Positions 10,727 to 22,385 of a DNA stretch of 64,000 nt are shown here, one piece after another. How positions within the stretch are numbered: position 1 is the stretch's first letter; each line of letters opens with the position of its first letter. The notes below the pieces were generated by a model. It did no database searches. It saw nothing but the letters and a program-made list of their open reading frames with translations, and was not told the origin of the DNA. A program made the translations under genes and the position numbers. The DNA is taken from positions 74,693,001 to 74,757,000 of the forward strand of contig CM060895.1 in the NCBI GenBank assembly GCA_030762935.1. The letters run 5' to 3'. Source of the DNA: Hymenopus coronatus (lineage: Eukaryota; Arthropoda; Insecta; Mantodea; Hymenopodidae).

Positions 10727-11636
10727 TACAGAATGTTCCCAAATGAATATAGGGATGTTAATGTTTTACAGAGCTTATATCATTCATGACTATACGCTAA
10801 AAACTATATCAAATGAAAGACCAACTTGAACAGCTTTTTTTACAAATGTTCAATTGTGCACTACACGACACACACAGATTGTATAAGAAAGTTTTTCCCA
10901 AACCTTGATAAGTGTTGAATAATAATTTGCTACAACAACTCTTACAATCCTCTGTTTTAAATCTTGGAGGTCAGCTGGTTGCGGAGGGACACGCATACAT
11001 ACGCTTGATCCTTTATGAATCTCCTAAGGTAAAAATCGCACGGCGTAAAGTCTGGGGAACGTGGAGGCCAAGCAAAACAAGCTCTGTCACGGTCCCTTTT
11101 GGCTAATCCAGCGGTCGGGTACAGTGTTGTTCAACCAATTGTGTACTTCCATATACCAGTGGGGCGGTATACCATCTTGCCGCTAAATAAAGCTATCTGG
11201 TTCGCTTCTTCGAATTGTGGAGTGAGCCATTGCTGAAGCACGTCCAGCTAAGAAGCACCAGTTATAGTTGCCTCACCGTAAAAGAATGACTCCCCTAAAC
11301 TGAATGTTTTTTATGCAATATCCCGGCGTAAAGTTTGTAGGCCAAACTCCTTGGGTTTTTGTGACCTCCACATTCGAACTTTATGAGCATTCACATAGCC
11401 ACTTATGTGGAATGGTAATTCACCATTGAAGACGATAAGATATAAAAATTCGTCACTGTCATACAGCAACATTGCATTTGCAAAGCTGGTACCTATAGCG
11501 TGGTTTGTAGGCTTTAAAGCTTGTAGTAAACTGAGTTGCTCTATCATTTGATATATTATGCAGATATTCTATGCGTTGCAAACTTTAGGTACTACAAAAC
11601 ATTAAAGCCCCTATATTCATTTGGAAACACTCTGTA
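10727..11636 (-). mobile_element. Tc1/mariner-superfamily DNA transposon, internally deleted
   Basis: Terminal inverted repeats begin at the left TA (10727) and right TA (11635-11636). TACAGAATGTTCCCAAATGA on the left matches TACAGAGTGTTTCCAAATGA on the complement of the right end, and the match runs on for about 40 bp. TA at both ends fits the TA target preference of this superfamily. At about 910 bp it is shorter than an autonomous element, and the transposase N-terminus is missing. Confidence 0.85.
10900..11550 (-). pseudogene. DDE transposase relic (Tc1/mariner superfamily)
   Basis: Minus-strand frames, 5' to 3', give an N-proximal piece with FLYLIVFNGELPFHISGYVN (related to the family block IVFSDEATFHxSGxVN), then QDGIPPHW and NNTVPDRWISQKGP, then WPPRSPDFTPCDFYL and FIKDQAYV. 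These are the three DDE blocks of an IS630/Tc1/mariner-type transposase common in insects. The first catalytic aspartate is lost (NGE in place of SDE), the blocks lie in different frames with stops, and the DNA-binding N-terminus is absent. The protein is dead. It lies inside the terminal repeats at 10727-11636. Confidence 0.8.
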
Positions 11637-13119
11637 CTTAGTTATATCGCGACGGTTCTGTTTATGATAATCGTTGATTTGTATGACGTATTTATAGTGT
11701 TTTCCCCGTGCACATACCACTTTCACTTCACATCAAGCTGATGGTGCTAGATTGTCATCCAGTCTGGCCTCTGATAATCAGAGGATTTATATCTTTAAGG
11801 TTTTGAATATTTTGTTTTACTTTTAATTTACTTAGGAGGTATATTATTTCATATTTTGTTACAAGTGTTTCATTTTTGGCCCGTGTGCCAAGTGACTTTA
11901 ACTCCACCCCTTCTGATTTGATGTTTGCAACCCAAAACAAACGTTTCGCTTAGTGGCGGAACGCTGGTTATCTGCAATTACGAGATGCTTTCTACAATGT
12001 TGGACGATTCAGGGAAAAATGGGCTCTTACAATGTTTTTTTTTTTTTTGCATAATTAAATAATGTAATGCTTGTAGTTCAATTTCCTGTTGTTTTATTAG
12101 CATGCGGCGCTTTAAAGCGTATCACGTGACGAATTAAATGTATGACCGTAAGTGGGTGAGGTGCTTTAACCTTTTCACTATGGTGAAAAATTACTAAAAA
12201 TCTGAAATTTTGTTTTAATTAATAACATTTGGCCTTGAATATGTTTATTTCAAGTTGAAAACACAATAATATGCACTAATAACTAAAAAAGTGAGTATAG
12301 TAATATGTTTCAGAATTTATAAAACAGGTCTCAAACAGTCATCATCCGGCATGCCGTACCACCGATTATTTAACCTGGGCCCTCCCCATCCTAAACCACA
12401 GACGAGATAGAGCACCCGGTGGACCTCCCCACGCCCCACCAACAGCATATTTCCGGCCGTGAAATACAGACTGTTTTGGTGGCAGAGTGCAGCTCTGCCA
12501 CCACACATACACACCATGCGCACATATACACAGACGCGCGTACAGCCCAAGTAGAAGTTATCATAAACTTACTAAATAATATAAGGATATAAATTCATAA
12601 TTGAAATTGTAAACAACGAAAATGATTTAACAATGTTACTGCCATACATAACTTAAGCTGAAAATAACCATTACTATATACGAATATATTAGTGCACGTA
12701 TATTACAAAAGATTTTTTCAATTTATCTAGAGAACCACTCCTAGCACTGAGTACCACTGCTTTAATAAATGAATTCTTTAATTTATGTTTTTTGCAAAAT
12801 TATACAAAAAAGGATGGGTTAATACCCCTGGCTCAAATTAGTAATCCAACACGTCATTTAGAGCTAAGTTTTATTTTTGTGTAAAACTCTTAGGATTTGT
12901 GTATTTTATTTTCATGTTTCCTGCAAGTTTATTGCTGATTGTGTTTATTGCTTCAGATTTTGAGTTTCAGCCTTTTATTCTATGAATAATTAATAAAACA
13001 TTTTGTCTTGCATTTTAATAAATAATAGTTTCCAGCCCTTCAAAATTATGACTAGCATTGCGTCACTACACCAATAGATGATTACATCACACTGCCCTCC
13101 CTCCTAGGATGTGACCCGC
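11637..13119. other. Non-genic spacer with a GC-rich patch
   Basis: Mostly AT-rich. A GC-richer patch at about 12330-12545 contains a perfect 11-bp hairpin, arms 12477-12487 and 12493-12503 (TGGTGGCAGAG and complement) around TGCAG. No reading frame resembles a known protein. Confidence 0.5.
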
Positions 13120-13127
13120 TGTCGCCC

Positions 13128-14080
13128 AGTGTTGCTAGATTGGGCGAAAAGTCGCCGATTGGGCTACTAAAATACGCTTTTTACGACCAATTTTTGATGA
13201 AGGCGACTTGCGAATTTTTGGGCTACTAAAATATTTCTGCAAAATATAACTTCTATTAATGTTTGTTTTTAACTTTATGCGCCGTTTGGTAGGGAAGAGA
13301 GCTCTAAATCTAAATTGACGAAAGACAAATACTGAATCCTCTCTGACGTGAGTAAAACGTATTTATACAATTTTATTTTAGGTCTGCCAGTAATTTTTTT
13401 TTTTTTTTTTGCGCTCGATATAGTTAATTTGCGGTACTTATGATCCATCCATAGCAACAATATTAATAAGTTGGCATTCACACTTGCAATGTGGTTTCAA
13501 TGAAAGCAAAAGAAATGTCAGTGCTGGTAGATAATGCTTCATTATACTTATGTATTAGAATTGTTTGTTTGTTTGTTTGGTTATATCGATATTTTAACCA
13601 TTAAATTTAATCATGAACAAAAACATTAGTACGGCCATACAAATAAAAAGCATGTCCCCATAGCAACACATCGGAGAATCGGCTCCTAAAATGCAGCATT
13701 TATCGTTCTGTTAATAAGATTATCTATAAGGTAGCTCTCAACTAAGGGAAGTAATTGATAAAATAAATACTTCAGGTAATATTTCAATATAATTATCACT
13801 GCGTACACCTCATATTTTAATACTCTTTCCTGAATCTATATATTAGCGCAGCTTACGCTAGTTAGTATTCCAATATTATGCCATTTATTATGATTATGCT
13901 ATACTTAGAGATACCGGTTATAAGAATCTTTCGAAAATATTCCAAGAGTGTGTGTTTATGTATATGAAACAGTAAAATAAATTGCATATTTTAATAAAAA
14001 TATTGGGCGATTTCAACTGAAACTTTGCGATTTTTTTTAATGATGCGATCGAAATTTTGAGAAATGTTTCTGGCAACAAG
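13128..14080. mobile_element. Non-autonomous hAT-like DNA transposon
   Basis: An exact 8-bp direct repeat, TGTCGCCC, flanks the element at 13120-13127 and 14081-14088. The ends are AGTGTTGCTAGA on the left and, as reverse complement, CTTGTTGCCAGA on the right, matching at 10 of 12. An 8-bp duplication and a TGTTGC-type end are hAT features. Subterminal repeats TTGGGCTACTAAAATA occur twice near 13160 and 13217. No hAT transposase is encoded in its 953 bp, so it would depend on a source elsewhere. Confidence 0.8.
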
Positions 14081-14461
14081 TGTCGCCCACACCTGTCTTA
14101 CTAGATTACCATCAACTGAAATATTATTTTACTCAAGTAACATTTTGCCTATAACAGTATACTCAGGTACGTATTTCTGTCAAAAATGTGGAGTTACTTT
14201 ATTCTTGTGTTTGTTAAATTATTCAATATAAATTCAGAAAAAAATTCTTGCTAGATTACATCTTGATTATTTATCCCGGTTATACTTGTGATGCGCCTCA
14301 GTTATTACTATTCTTATTATTTCTATAGAGGCATTAAACAGTTGTTGCGGATATCCTTTTTTTACTGTTTAGGCAGAGACTCAGAAGCTTTTTATGAAGT
14401 GAATAAATGCAACTTGCATTTCAAAGTTAACTTCAAGCCTTATTTTTTACTTTCTCTACTT

Positions 14462-15395
14462 AGTGCATAGATAAAGAATGTATTGCATTCTACCAAAAAA
14501 TTCGATACAGGGATTCCACGAAAATATACGTTTTAGGGTCTTCTGCATCCAAAAACAGCTTTTAAGGAAAAAGATCCATGTGTGTGTGTGTGTGTGTGTG
14601 TGTCTGAATAACATAACTCAATTAACGAAAAGTTGTTCAAATGCCAAACTAGATAACTAAGAATGTGACACAAATTTTCAGGAAATCTCCCCCCCCCCCA
14701 ACTACTCTTTACTTGGAAATTTTGAGGGATCTTAAGATTTTAATTAAAATACCACATATTAAATATATTTACATTACAATTTTTGTATCTTGAATTTTCT
14801 GAAGACCTCTTCACTCTGGATGATTTTAGCATAACTGGTAAATCGTAAGACATATTTTCTACACAAAAATTGGAATCTGTGTACTTATAAATAATACTAA
14901 TATATTTAGAAAAAATAATATTTTTAAATATTCTTTCATTCGAATTTGGGCAAATTTGATTAGTTTAGCAGGGTAAACCTTTGTTCAGTTTTAGTTACTC
15001 ACCCTCATAAACCGATTACACATGTACATCTTATTAAAACACACAAATTATATCAACATTAAATCTTTTTCGAGATATTCCTTGTATCAGATTTGAATGT
15101 TAAAATACGTATACTTTTCTCAAAGGTAATTTTTCAGACCTGTTTCTTTTGTTTTATTCCTGGCCAAGCAAATAAGGCCGAATTCAGTCACATAGCATCC
15201 GGTTTTTATTTGACTATCGCTTTAACCCAGGTATTCCTCTGTTTACCTTCAATTTATAAGCAACTAAGTGATGAAACAATTTCTGCTAATGTTATCTTGA
15301 TTAGCATGAAGTAGATTGAAGAATAAGCTTTGGGTTAAGAAGATATAGAGAAAGTCACGTGAGTGGAACACATTTTATTTTTCTAAAAGCTGTTT
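14462..15395 (+). repeat. Family X repeat, near full length
   Basis: Runs from the GTGCATAGATAAAGAATGTA 5' block through the GTCTTCTGCATCC and (TG)n segments to the terminal block near 15345-15380 (ATAGAGAAAGTCACGTGAGTGG). The (TG)n at 14579-14603 sits at the position where other copies carry long CA tracts. Short reading frames inside are not conserved between copies. Confidence 0.8.
14579..14603. repeat. (TG)n microsatellite in family X
   Basis: Pure dinucleotide tract at the fixed internal site of family X, on the X plus strand. Confidence 0.9.
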
Positions 15396-15929
15396 AATAT
15401 GAGTACTAGCTCATTATCACTACAGGAGTAACGCTATCTAAAACTAGAATGTTCATCTTTAAGAAGAAGTTCTGCTATATTTTTGAAACTATTCATAACA
15501 AAGGCGTTAAGGCTCAAAATGCATTTACTACGCCAAGAATAGCAGTGAGTCTGGCAACGTTCGTAGGCTCTAGTGAACAAGATTGGTGTTTGATGAACAC
15601 TGACGGAATTTGGAACCCAATGAAAACACCGCCAGAGGCGATATAAATATTGATTAAATAATTTACACTGGCGTTGATTCTGAGTTTAGGACCCCCCCAC
15701 TATTTCAAGAAACCAGATAGGCAATCTCCTGATTTTCTCTCTCCTTAAGGCGTCATCATTTTTAAAGCTATCTGCGTTGATAGAGGCATGACTCGCTTTT
15801 AAATTCTAGATGCTATTTCCCCGCGAAGGTGTGGGAGGCGGAGAGACAGATTCTACACTTTGCTTTCGGTTTAAAAGTGTAAAATGGTATCAAAGGTTTC
15901 ATCTTTGTTAAAGCACTGAACGACATTTT

Positions 15930-16325
15930 TTTTTACTTTCTCTACACATACTACGTACATAGGTAGAGAAGGTATTGGATTTCCGCGAACTCTCAACATG
16001 AAACTTTGGGTGGAATACATATTTTGAGACACCCTAATCCAAAAAAATCATTTTTAGAAAGTGGATGTGTGGGTGAGTGTGGGTCTGGGTGGGTGTGTGT
16101 GGGGAAAAGATAGTTGGGTATTTAAATTCAGCCAAAAATGGTTCTAACGATTTTGATTAACATGCCATTTTCGTGGCAAATGAAATGAATATCTTGAATT
16201 CTCTGAAAAGATCTTCTAAAGATCTCATCATTCTGGATGATATTTTCGTTCTGCTTCTGACCATGCAAAGAGAACCAAATTTTAATTGTTTTTAATTGAT
16301 TCGAGTAAGAGAAGGAAGACTTCAT
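15930..16325 (+). repeat. Family X repeat, 5' portion
   Basis: Starts TTTACTTTCTCTACACATAC and continues through the GGTATTGGATTTCC, GGGTGTGTGTGGG and ACGATTTTGATTAA segments. It breaks off at about 16325, next to the LINE relic. Confidence 0.8.
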
Positions 16326-16344
16326 AAGCCAACTTACACACCCT

Positions 16345-16607
16345 GCCGAGTATGTTCGTTATCTGGGCGTCAAGTTTTTCAACTCTGCTGTATTAGACCC
16401 AAAAATAAAACACACCCACAATTCACTAAAGACTAGACTTTCCGATCTCCCCACCATTGTTACATCCAGATCAAAAATTTAATGTTATCAACTTGTCGAT
16501 TTGTCCACTTTGAATCATGCATTTCAAACCCCGCCTTCTAGAAAATATCCCAACGTCCTAAAAGAAATGCCGCAGCTGCCAATGGATGTACCTAACTCTG
16601 AATAATC
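16345..16607 (+). pseudogene. LINE ORF2 relic, post-RT segment
   Basis: Plus-strand translation reads AEYVRYLGVKFFNSA, then with frame changes PDQKFNVIN and KEMPQLPMDVPNS. The YLGV block follows the RT palm in non-LTR retrotransposon ORF2s, and the KExLQLPxDxPxS block follows it in the same proteins. Stops and shifts are frequent. At about 16608 the homology switches strand (next feature). Confidence 0.55.
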
Positions 16608-16764
16608 CGAGGCCTTTGAATTTTCTCTGTGTATATACCACAGAGTTCAGTGGGTAGCCGTAATCCAGCAGCTCAACGGCTTGCACAGTCCAGCCAAAAG
16701 TTTGGATATCTTGAAATCCCATAATACTCCAAAGAAGATCGGCAAATGTCTGCACCAGTTGCAA
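16608..16764 (-). pseudogene. LINE ORF2 relic, inverted segment
   Basis: Minus-strand translation contains PLNSVVYTQRKFKGLGLFR, the block normally found directly after the DVPNS block, but here on the opposite strand. The relic is therefore internally rearranged, or two relics abut head to head. The open frame is 68 codons and has no other recognisable domain. Confidence 0.55.
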
Positions 16765-17269
16765 CTAACACCTCCACCAAATACACCAATCCTAAAGATC
16801 ACAATATTTTTTGTCTCGTAGTTCGTTCATCATACGAGGATCACAGTGGTGCGAGTTATCTCATGAGGCAAGGAGGTCATTCTACAGGGTAGTTAAATTA
16901 TAAGGTAGCCTCTCCACACTGGCCCTATATACATATCGGACCACTCCGGCTAACAACTGGTTTGTACTGTAAACAAAGGATTGTCCAGCACTGAATGCAA
17001 GGAAGCCTTCCCCAGATAATACCTTTAAATTGATTATTATTATTTTCAGTTTTTCATTTATATTAATCTTATTTAATGCAATAAATTATTATGCACCTTA
17101 CAATAAAATAGCTTCTCTCCCTTCAATGTAAGTAATAACTAAAACCTTATTCTGAAAATGATAGCTATTTTATTTTCAGTTTTCGACCCATCATTATAGT
17201 ATATGATGCAGCTGCTGTGCGAGCTGAAGTCAAGAACATAGCTGCTGTAGGCGCTGCCGCAGCGGGTTC

Positions 17270-17480
17270 GAAACCCTTTCACACGTTCATGGCTTTTGTC
17301 CCTACGGTCAAGCACTGCGGAATATTCGCCACCACACAATCCGATATATGCATCGCCTTTATCTCGTCGACAGCCCAGCATGTCCTTCTGACCCGGGTAA
17401 AAGCGCTAACCTGAATCATATTGTTTTCCGTTGTTCCCGTTACAATTCCCAAGTTATTCCCTGTTGCGCACTCTTCATAA
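17270..17480 (+). pseudogene. LINE ORF2 C-terminal CCHC relic
   Basis: Plus-strand frame gives ALRNIRHHTIRYMHRLYLVD, then SPACPSDPGKSANLNHIVF and RCSRYNS. The C...C...H...C spacing with a following RY is the C-terminal zinc-knuckle region of Jockey/R1/I-type LINE proteins. Upstream frames are broken. An A-rich tract and a polyA-signal-like AATAAA follow in the 82-bp duplication. Confidence 0.6.
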
Positions 17481-17503
17481 ACTTTCCGTCCCCTTTCCCG
17501 CCA

Positions 17504-17662
17504 GCATCAGTACTGTGTAAAACAGCCGTGCCAAAAAAAAAAAAAAAAAAAGTTTACTATGCAATAATAAAGTTCCTTAAGCACAGCATCAGTACTGTGT
17601 AACAGCCTTGCCAAAAAAAAAAAAAGTTTACTATGCAATAATAAAGTTCCTTAAGCACTGCA
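17504..17662 (+). repeat. 82-bp tandem duplication with A tracts
   Basis: GCATCAGTACTGTGTAA starts at 17504 and recurs at 17586. Each copy contains GCC followed by an A tract (longer in copy 1, shorter in copy 2), then TTTACTATGCAATAATAAAG and TTCCTTAAGCA. Probably a LINE 3' tail duplicated in tandem. Confidence 0.85.
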
Positions 17663-17782
17663 ATATAAACATATAGCCTTATATCCTTCTTCATAGCATT
17701 AATTCGCCCCCTCCCCCCTCTCTCACTCTGTATCTCTCCTGATGGCCAAATAGATTACACCTGAAGCCACAAAAAACAAAAA

Positions 17783-18496
17783 CCCTGATGTGTTCCATTC
17801 ACATGACTTTCTCTATATCTCTGCAATAAATTATTGTTAAAAAGCTTATGCTTCTTTTTACTTCATGCTAATCGAGAAAAAAAATAGCAGAAATAGTTTT
17901 ATTACTTGCTTCCTTGTAAGTAGAAGGGAAGTAAGGGAATTCTATAGGCTAAACTGATAATCAAAAGCTGGTTGCTATGTGACTGAAGTTTCTTTGTTTG
18001 TATGAACAGGAGTTGACAAATTCCTGTATGAAAAAAGTATAAGTTTTTCATAGCTGAAACCAAAAACAAGGAATATGTCAAAAACGATCAACTCCACAAA
18101 AAATATGTATATAACATAAATTGTGTGTTTTAATATGTTCTACATTTTTGTGTGTAAAGTTTTTGCCATCTCTTACGGTTTAACAGTTATGCAAAATTCC
18201 GTAAAATTCATCCAGAATAAAGTATTATTCAGAGGCTATTCCCAGAAAATTCAAGATATAAATTTTATTTGTCAGGTAAACATCTTTAAAATTTGACATT
18301 TTAATCAAAATTGTTAGAGGAATTTTTGATAAAATAAAAATTTTCGAAGAAAGTTCCATGCAAAGGGTAGTTGGGGGTGGGGTGATTTTCTTGAAAATCT
18401 TCGTGTCGCATCCTTGGAAGATACCAAACTTAAATACCAAGTTTGGTATTTAACGGTCTTTTCGTTTTTGAGCTATGCTGTCCACAGTCACAGACA

Positions 18497-18558
<62 letters not shown>

Positions 18559-18697
18559 TCTTTTTGTAAAAATGCTTTTTTTGGATTCTGGGAGACCCAA
18601 AACATGTATGTCCGGTGAAATCTCGGTATTGAATTTTTGGATGGAATGCAATATCTTCTCTATACACTATGTGCATTGTACGTGTAGAGAAAGTAAA
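17783..18697 (-). repeat. Family X repeat, full length
   Basis: On the plus strand it runs from CTGATGTGTTCCATTCACAT through GACTTTCTCTATATCTC to GTACGTGTAGAGAAAGTAAA. The ends show the inverted ACTTTCTCTA...TAGAGAAAGT motif. It carries the (CA)n at 18499-18555. Short reading frames, including VCVCVC runs, come from the microsatellite. Confidence 0.85.
18499..18555. repeat. (CA)n microsatellite in family X
   Basis: 57 bp of pure CA following GTCACAGACAGACA at the fixed family-X site. Confidence 0.95.
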
Positions 18698-18724
18698 AAT
18701 CGGATATATGTTGCCTCTTTCTCC

Positions 18725-19165
18725 TCAGAGGTTTAAAGCATTTCTAGAAAAAGGTCTAGTGTGTGCTTTTTGGTGAACAGTATAACTCAAAAAGTCGGTT
18801 AAGGAGCCAACTTGAAGTTCAGATCCATCAAGGATATGACACGAAGATTTTGAAGAAAACTCCCCTCCGCCCAAACTACTCTTCATATGCAACATTTTTG
18901 GAAAATGTTATTTTGACTAAATTTGTGTTTAAGCTACCTTCATAATACATTAATTGTGTATCCTAACTTCTCTGGGAATAACATCTGAAGTCGTCCTCAT
19001 TCTGAATGAACTTTTGCACAACTGGTAAACCATAAAAAAAGACAAAATCTTACTGCATAAAAATGCAGATCTGTTTAATCACACAATTTCTAAGACAAAA
19101 GTTGGAGTTGACAAATTTCGAGATAGTGTGTGTTATGGGTTAGGATCATACTTTTCTCAAAATGA
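18725..19165 (+). repeat. Family X repeat, partial
   Basis: Begins at the AAAAGGTCTAGTGTGTGCTT segment, 5' truncated, and continues through GACACGAAGATTTTGAAGAA and the TAAACCATAAAAAAAGAC block. It is head to head with the minus-strand copy just upstream. Confidence 0.7.
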
Positions 19166-19194
19166 AGATCCTGCTTTTACGTTACTTAGTAGAG

Positions 19195-19440
19195 GTGCAT
19201 AGGCAGATGTGGTATTGCATTACACTCAAAATTTGATACCGAGATTTCTTCGTGAGTATATTTTAGGGTCTCTTGTATGAAAAAAGAAAAAAAAGGAGAA
19301 AAACAAAAACAAACAAAGAAAGGGTAAAAATCTATTTTAAAATGTCTGAGTGTGTCCGTGAACACAATAACTCGAAACAAAAAGTCGATTAAGTACTAAA
19401 TTTTATATTTAAGTTCAACGTCTTCGAAGAATGCGTCACG
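19195..19440 (+). repeat. Family X repeat, 5' fragment
   Basis: Matches the GTATTGCAT...TTTGATACCGAGATTTC and GTATATTTTAGGGTCTC start of family X and stops after the GTCACGAAG segment. Confidence 0.7.
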
Positions 19441-19479
19441 AAGTTTTTCACGAAAGATGACTTCCCGCTTGAGAAAAGC

Positions 19480-19888
19480 TGATCTATTTTAAAATCGAAA
19501 CCAGTAAATATAATATCTCGGAAACGGTTAACCCTACAAAAAATTTACGGCATAAATTGTGTGTTTTAACCAGATTTACAAGTCTTTTGAGTGTTTGTCT
19601 ATTATTAGGTTTACCAGTTTTATAAAAGACATCCAGAAACAAGTGATATTCAGTGGTTATGCATTAGATATACGGTTTCTTTGTTATAAACATATTTCAA
19701 ATATATGGCATTTTAATCAAAATCGTTACAGCTATTTCTGATAAAAACAAAATTTTCGAAAAATGTTCCATGAAAAGTTAGTTGGACTGGGGATATTCCT
19801 GGAAGTGATTGTGTCGCATCCTTAGAAGATACTGAACTTAAATACCAAAATTTATATTTAACCGACTTTTCGTCCTCAACTTATGCGT

Positions 19889-19948
<60 letters not shown>

Positions 19949-20095
19949 TTTCTAAAATTCCTTTTTTAATTCAGGGGGCCTCTAAACGTGCATTACCGGT
20001 AAAATGTCAGTGTCAAATATTTTATGGAATACAATTACCTTTTCTATCTACTAGCTACATTGTACATACGCGCTAGAAAAAGTAAAAATGAGTTA
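19480..20095 (-). repeat. Family X repeat, partial
   Basis: Plus-strand text runs from the AAACCAGTAAATATAATATC block to GCGCTAGAAAAAGTAAAAAT. It lacks the terminal CATGTGAATGG end and holds a (CA)n at 19890-19943. With 19195-19440 it forms an inverted pair. Confidence 0.75.
19890..19943. repeat. (CA)n microsatellite in family X
   Basis: About 54 bp of CA at the same internal X site as the other copies. Confidence 0.95.
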
Positions 20096-20271
20096 ATAAA
20101 TTACAAGATACTATGTGTGAAAGTATTTTTTTTTCTGGTCATTAAAGATCATGGAATTTAAACATGATCCTATAACGATACTCTTTAAAATTCTGTCTAT
20201 CGCTTTACTTTGTGTGTTATATAACGAAATGTGAAAATATGTAATGAACGCTTTGTTCTGGATAGAGAGAT

Positions 20272-20355
20272 TATGATGATAATAATAATGATGATAATAA
20301 TGATGATAATAATAATGATGATAATAATAATAATGATGATGATAATAATAATAAA
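20272..20355. repeat. (GAT/AAT)n trinucleotide repeat
   Basis: Alternating GATGAT and AATAAT triplets over about 85 bp. No coding frame is attached. Confidence 0.9.
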
Positions 20356-20929
20356 ATTATTAATAATAGAACAGTAAGCTTTTAAAATATTATTTTTACC
20401 AAAATGGGTAAGAGAAATTGCAGCATTTTGACTTTTTAATGCAAAATTTCGCTATTTATTATCGATAAGCAGTAGGTAAAAGTATTTTTGTTTCTTTTAA
20501 TGTGAATAGGTTATTGCTGCAAATAGAATTAGATCACATATATTGCTGAATTCTAGAATGTATAGCCTTGACATAATTAATCTGAAAAGCAAACAAACAT
20601 GAACTATGTTGGGTATGCAAAAAAGGGACAAAGGTAAAGCATAAATGAAGTCAAAAAGGGAGAATTGGAATTTACAAATATGTTAACAATTCCATACGCA
20701 TTCCATTGCAAGCGCGTTGACCCGTTGAAAAAAACTTTATGAAGCAAATGTTTAACACATTGCATTTCATGATTGCCTGAATGTATCAAAGCAAGTTGTA
20801 TTTGAGGGTTGAGTTCTCTACTTTAATGATGCTGAGTTTGTTTTCCAAAAGCACTGATCTCGATAAAAGCAGCAAAGGTATATTTGCTACAAAATCGCTA
20901 TTTGTGCAGCTTGTTTATAGTCCCAATAG

Positions 20930-21655
20930 TTTTTACTTTCTCTAGCACGTATGTATGTACAGTGTGCATAGTAGATAGAGATAATTATATATAAACTAAG
21001 TTCAACATCTTCCAAGGATGCATCACGAAAATTTTAAAGAGAATCCCCCTGCCCTAACTGTCCTTTACATGGAAAATGTTTCGTCAATTTTAGTTTTCTC
21101 AAGAACGGCTATAACAATTTTGACTAAAATACCTTACATTATAGATAGGTAATTACATGGCAAGTAAAATATTTATCTTCAATTTTCAGGGAGTAGATTT
21201 TGAAGCCCTCTTCATTCTGAGAGGCATTTGCACGAGGTGTAAGAGCTAGACAAACAGTTGCTACACAAAAAATGTAAATATCACACACTTATATCATACA
21301 ATTTTGTTATAGGTTTAACGATTTCCCAGATACTCAGTATTGGTTTCAGTTTTTAAATATCTCAACTTTTCACACCGAAAGGACCTCGCCCATTTGATAT
21401 GTCTCATTTTATTCCTGGCTATGAAAGAAAAAAACGAATTTCAATCAGAATCGCATAGCGACAGCTTTAAAAATGACTATCACTTTAGCTTACTGTATTC
21501 TCTTAACCCCTTTCCACTTAAGCAAGGAATAACACCATTTCTGCTAATGTTTATCTCGATTAGCATGACGTAGATAAAAGAACCTTTTGTAGGAATAGTT
21601 TGTATGTGAAACAGCTAGATAAAGTTATATGAATGGAAGATATCACATTTTTAGT
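20930..21655 (+). repeat. Family X repeat with internal deletion
   Basis: Starts TTTACTTTCTCTAGCACGTA (a variant end, CTCTAGC rather than CTCTACA), jumps to the AAGTTCAACATCTTCCAAGG segment, and ends near 21645 with the AAGTTATATGAATGG terminal block. About 200 bp after the first end block are missing. Confidence 0.75.
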
Positions 21656-22385
21656 AAAAGGTCCGTGTGGGTGTCTGGACAGCATAGCTCAAAGACTAAA
21701 ATACCGCTAAATATCAAAATTAGTATTTATTAAGTTTAGTATCTTCCAAGGGTGCGACACAAGATTTTCAAAAAAACTACCTCCCCAAATTATCCTTTTC
21801 ATGTAAAAACTTTTGAAAAGATTATTTTTCTCAAAAATGGCTCTGTATATTAGATATTTACATCAGAAATAAACTGTACATCTTCAATTTTCAGTGATTA
21901 GCTTCTAAAGACCTGTTCATTCTGGGTGAATTTTGCATAGGTAACTAGTAAACCGTAAGAAATAGAAAGAAAAAAAAAACACTCACTGCAAAAAAATGCA
22001 GATCTCTTTAAAACCCACACATTATGTCTGATGCATATTTGTTTTAGAATTGGCCTTTTTCAAGATATTACTTGTTATTGGTTTCAAGTTTATACTATAG
22101 AATTTTTCTCAAACGAGGTTACCTTTCCTTTCATCTCGTTTTTGTTTACTGCTGGGCTTGCTAAGCAAACCGAACTTAAATTGTTCACATAGCGACCAGC
22201 TTTCCAAAGATATGCCTATTGCTTTAACTAGTTCCCTTCTGCTTACAAAGAATCAAGAAGCAAGAACCATTTCTGCTATGATTATTTGAATTAATATAAT
22301 GTAGAGAAAAGAATCTCTCTTGCAAGAATAGTTTGCAGTACGGGTAAAGAAAATCAGAGAATGAAACACCTCAGATTTTTTTCTG
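21656..22385 (+). repeat. Family X repeat, 5'-truncated
   Basis: Begins directly after the previous copy at AAAAGGTCCGTGTGGGTGTC and ends at CAGAGAATGAAACACCTCAG. Two X copies therefore lie head to tail here. Confidence 0.75.

Noticed and set aside
18430..18736. Frames with long VCVCVC or THTHTH runs
   Set aside because: Translations of the (CA)n microsatellite inside family X.
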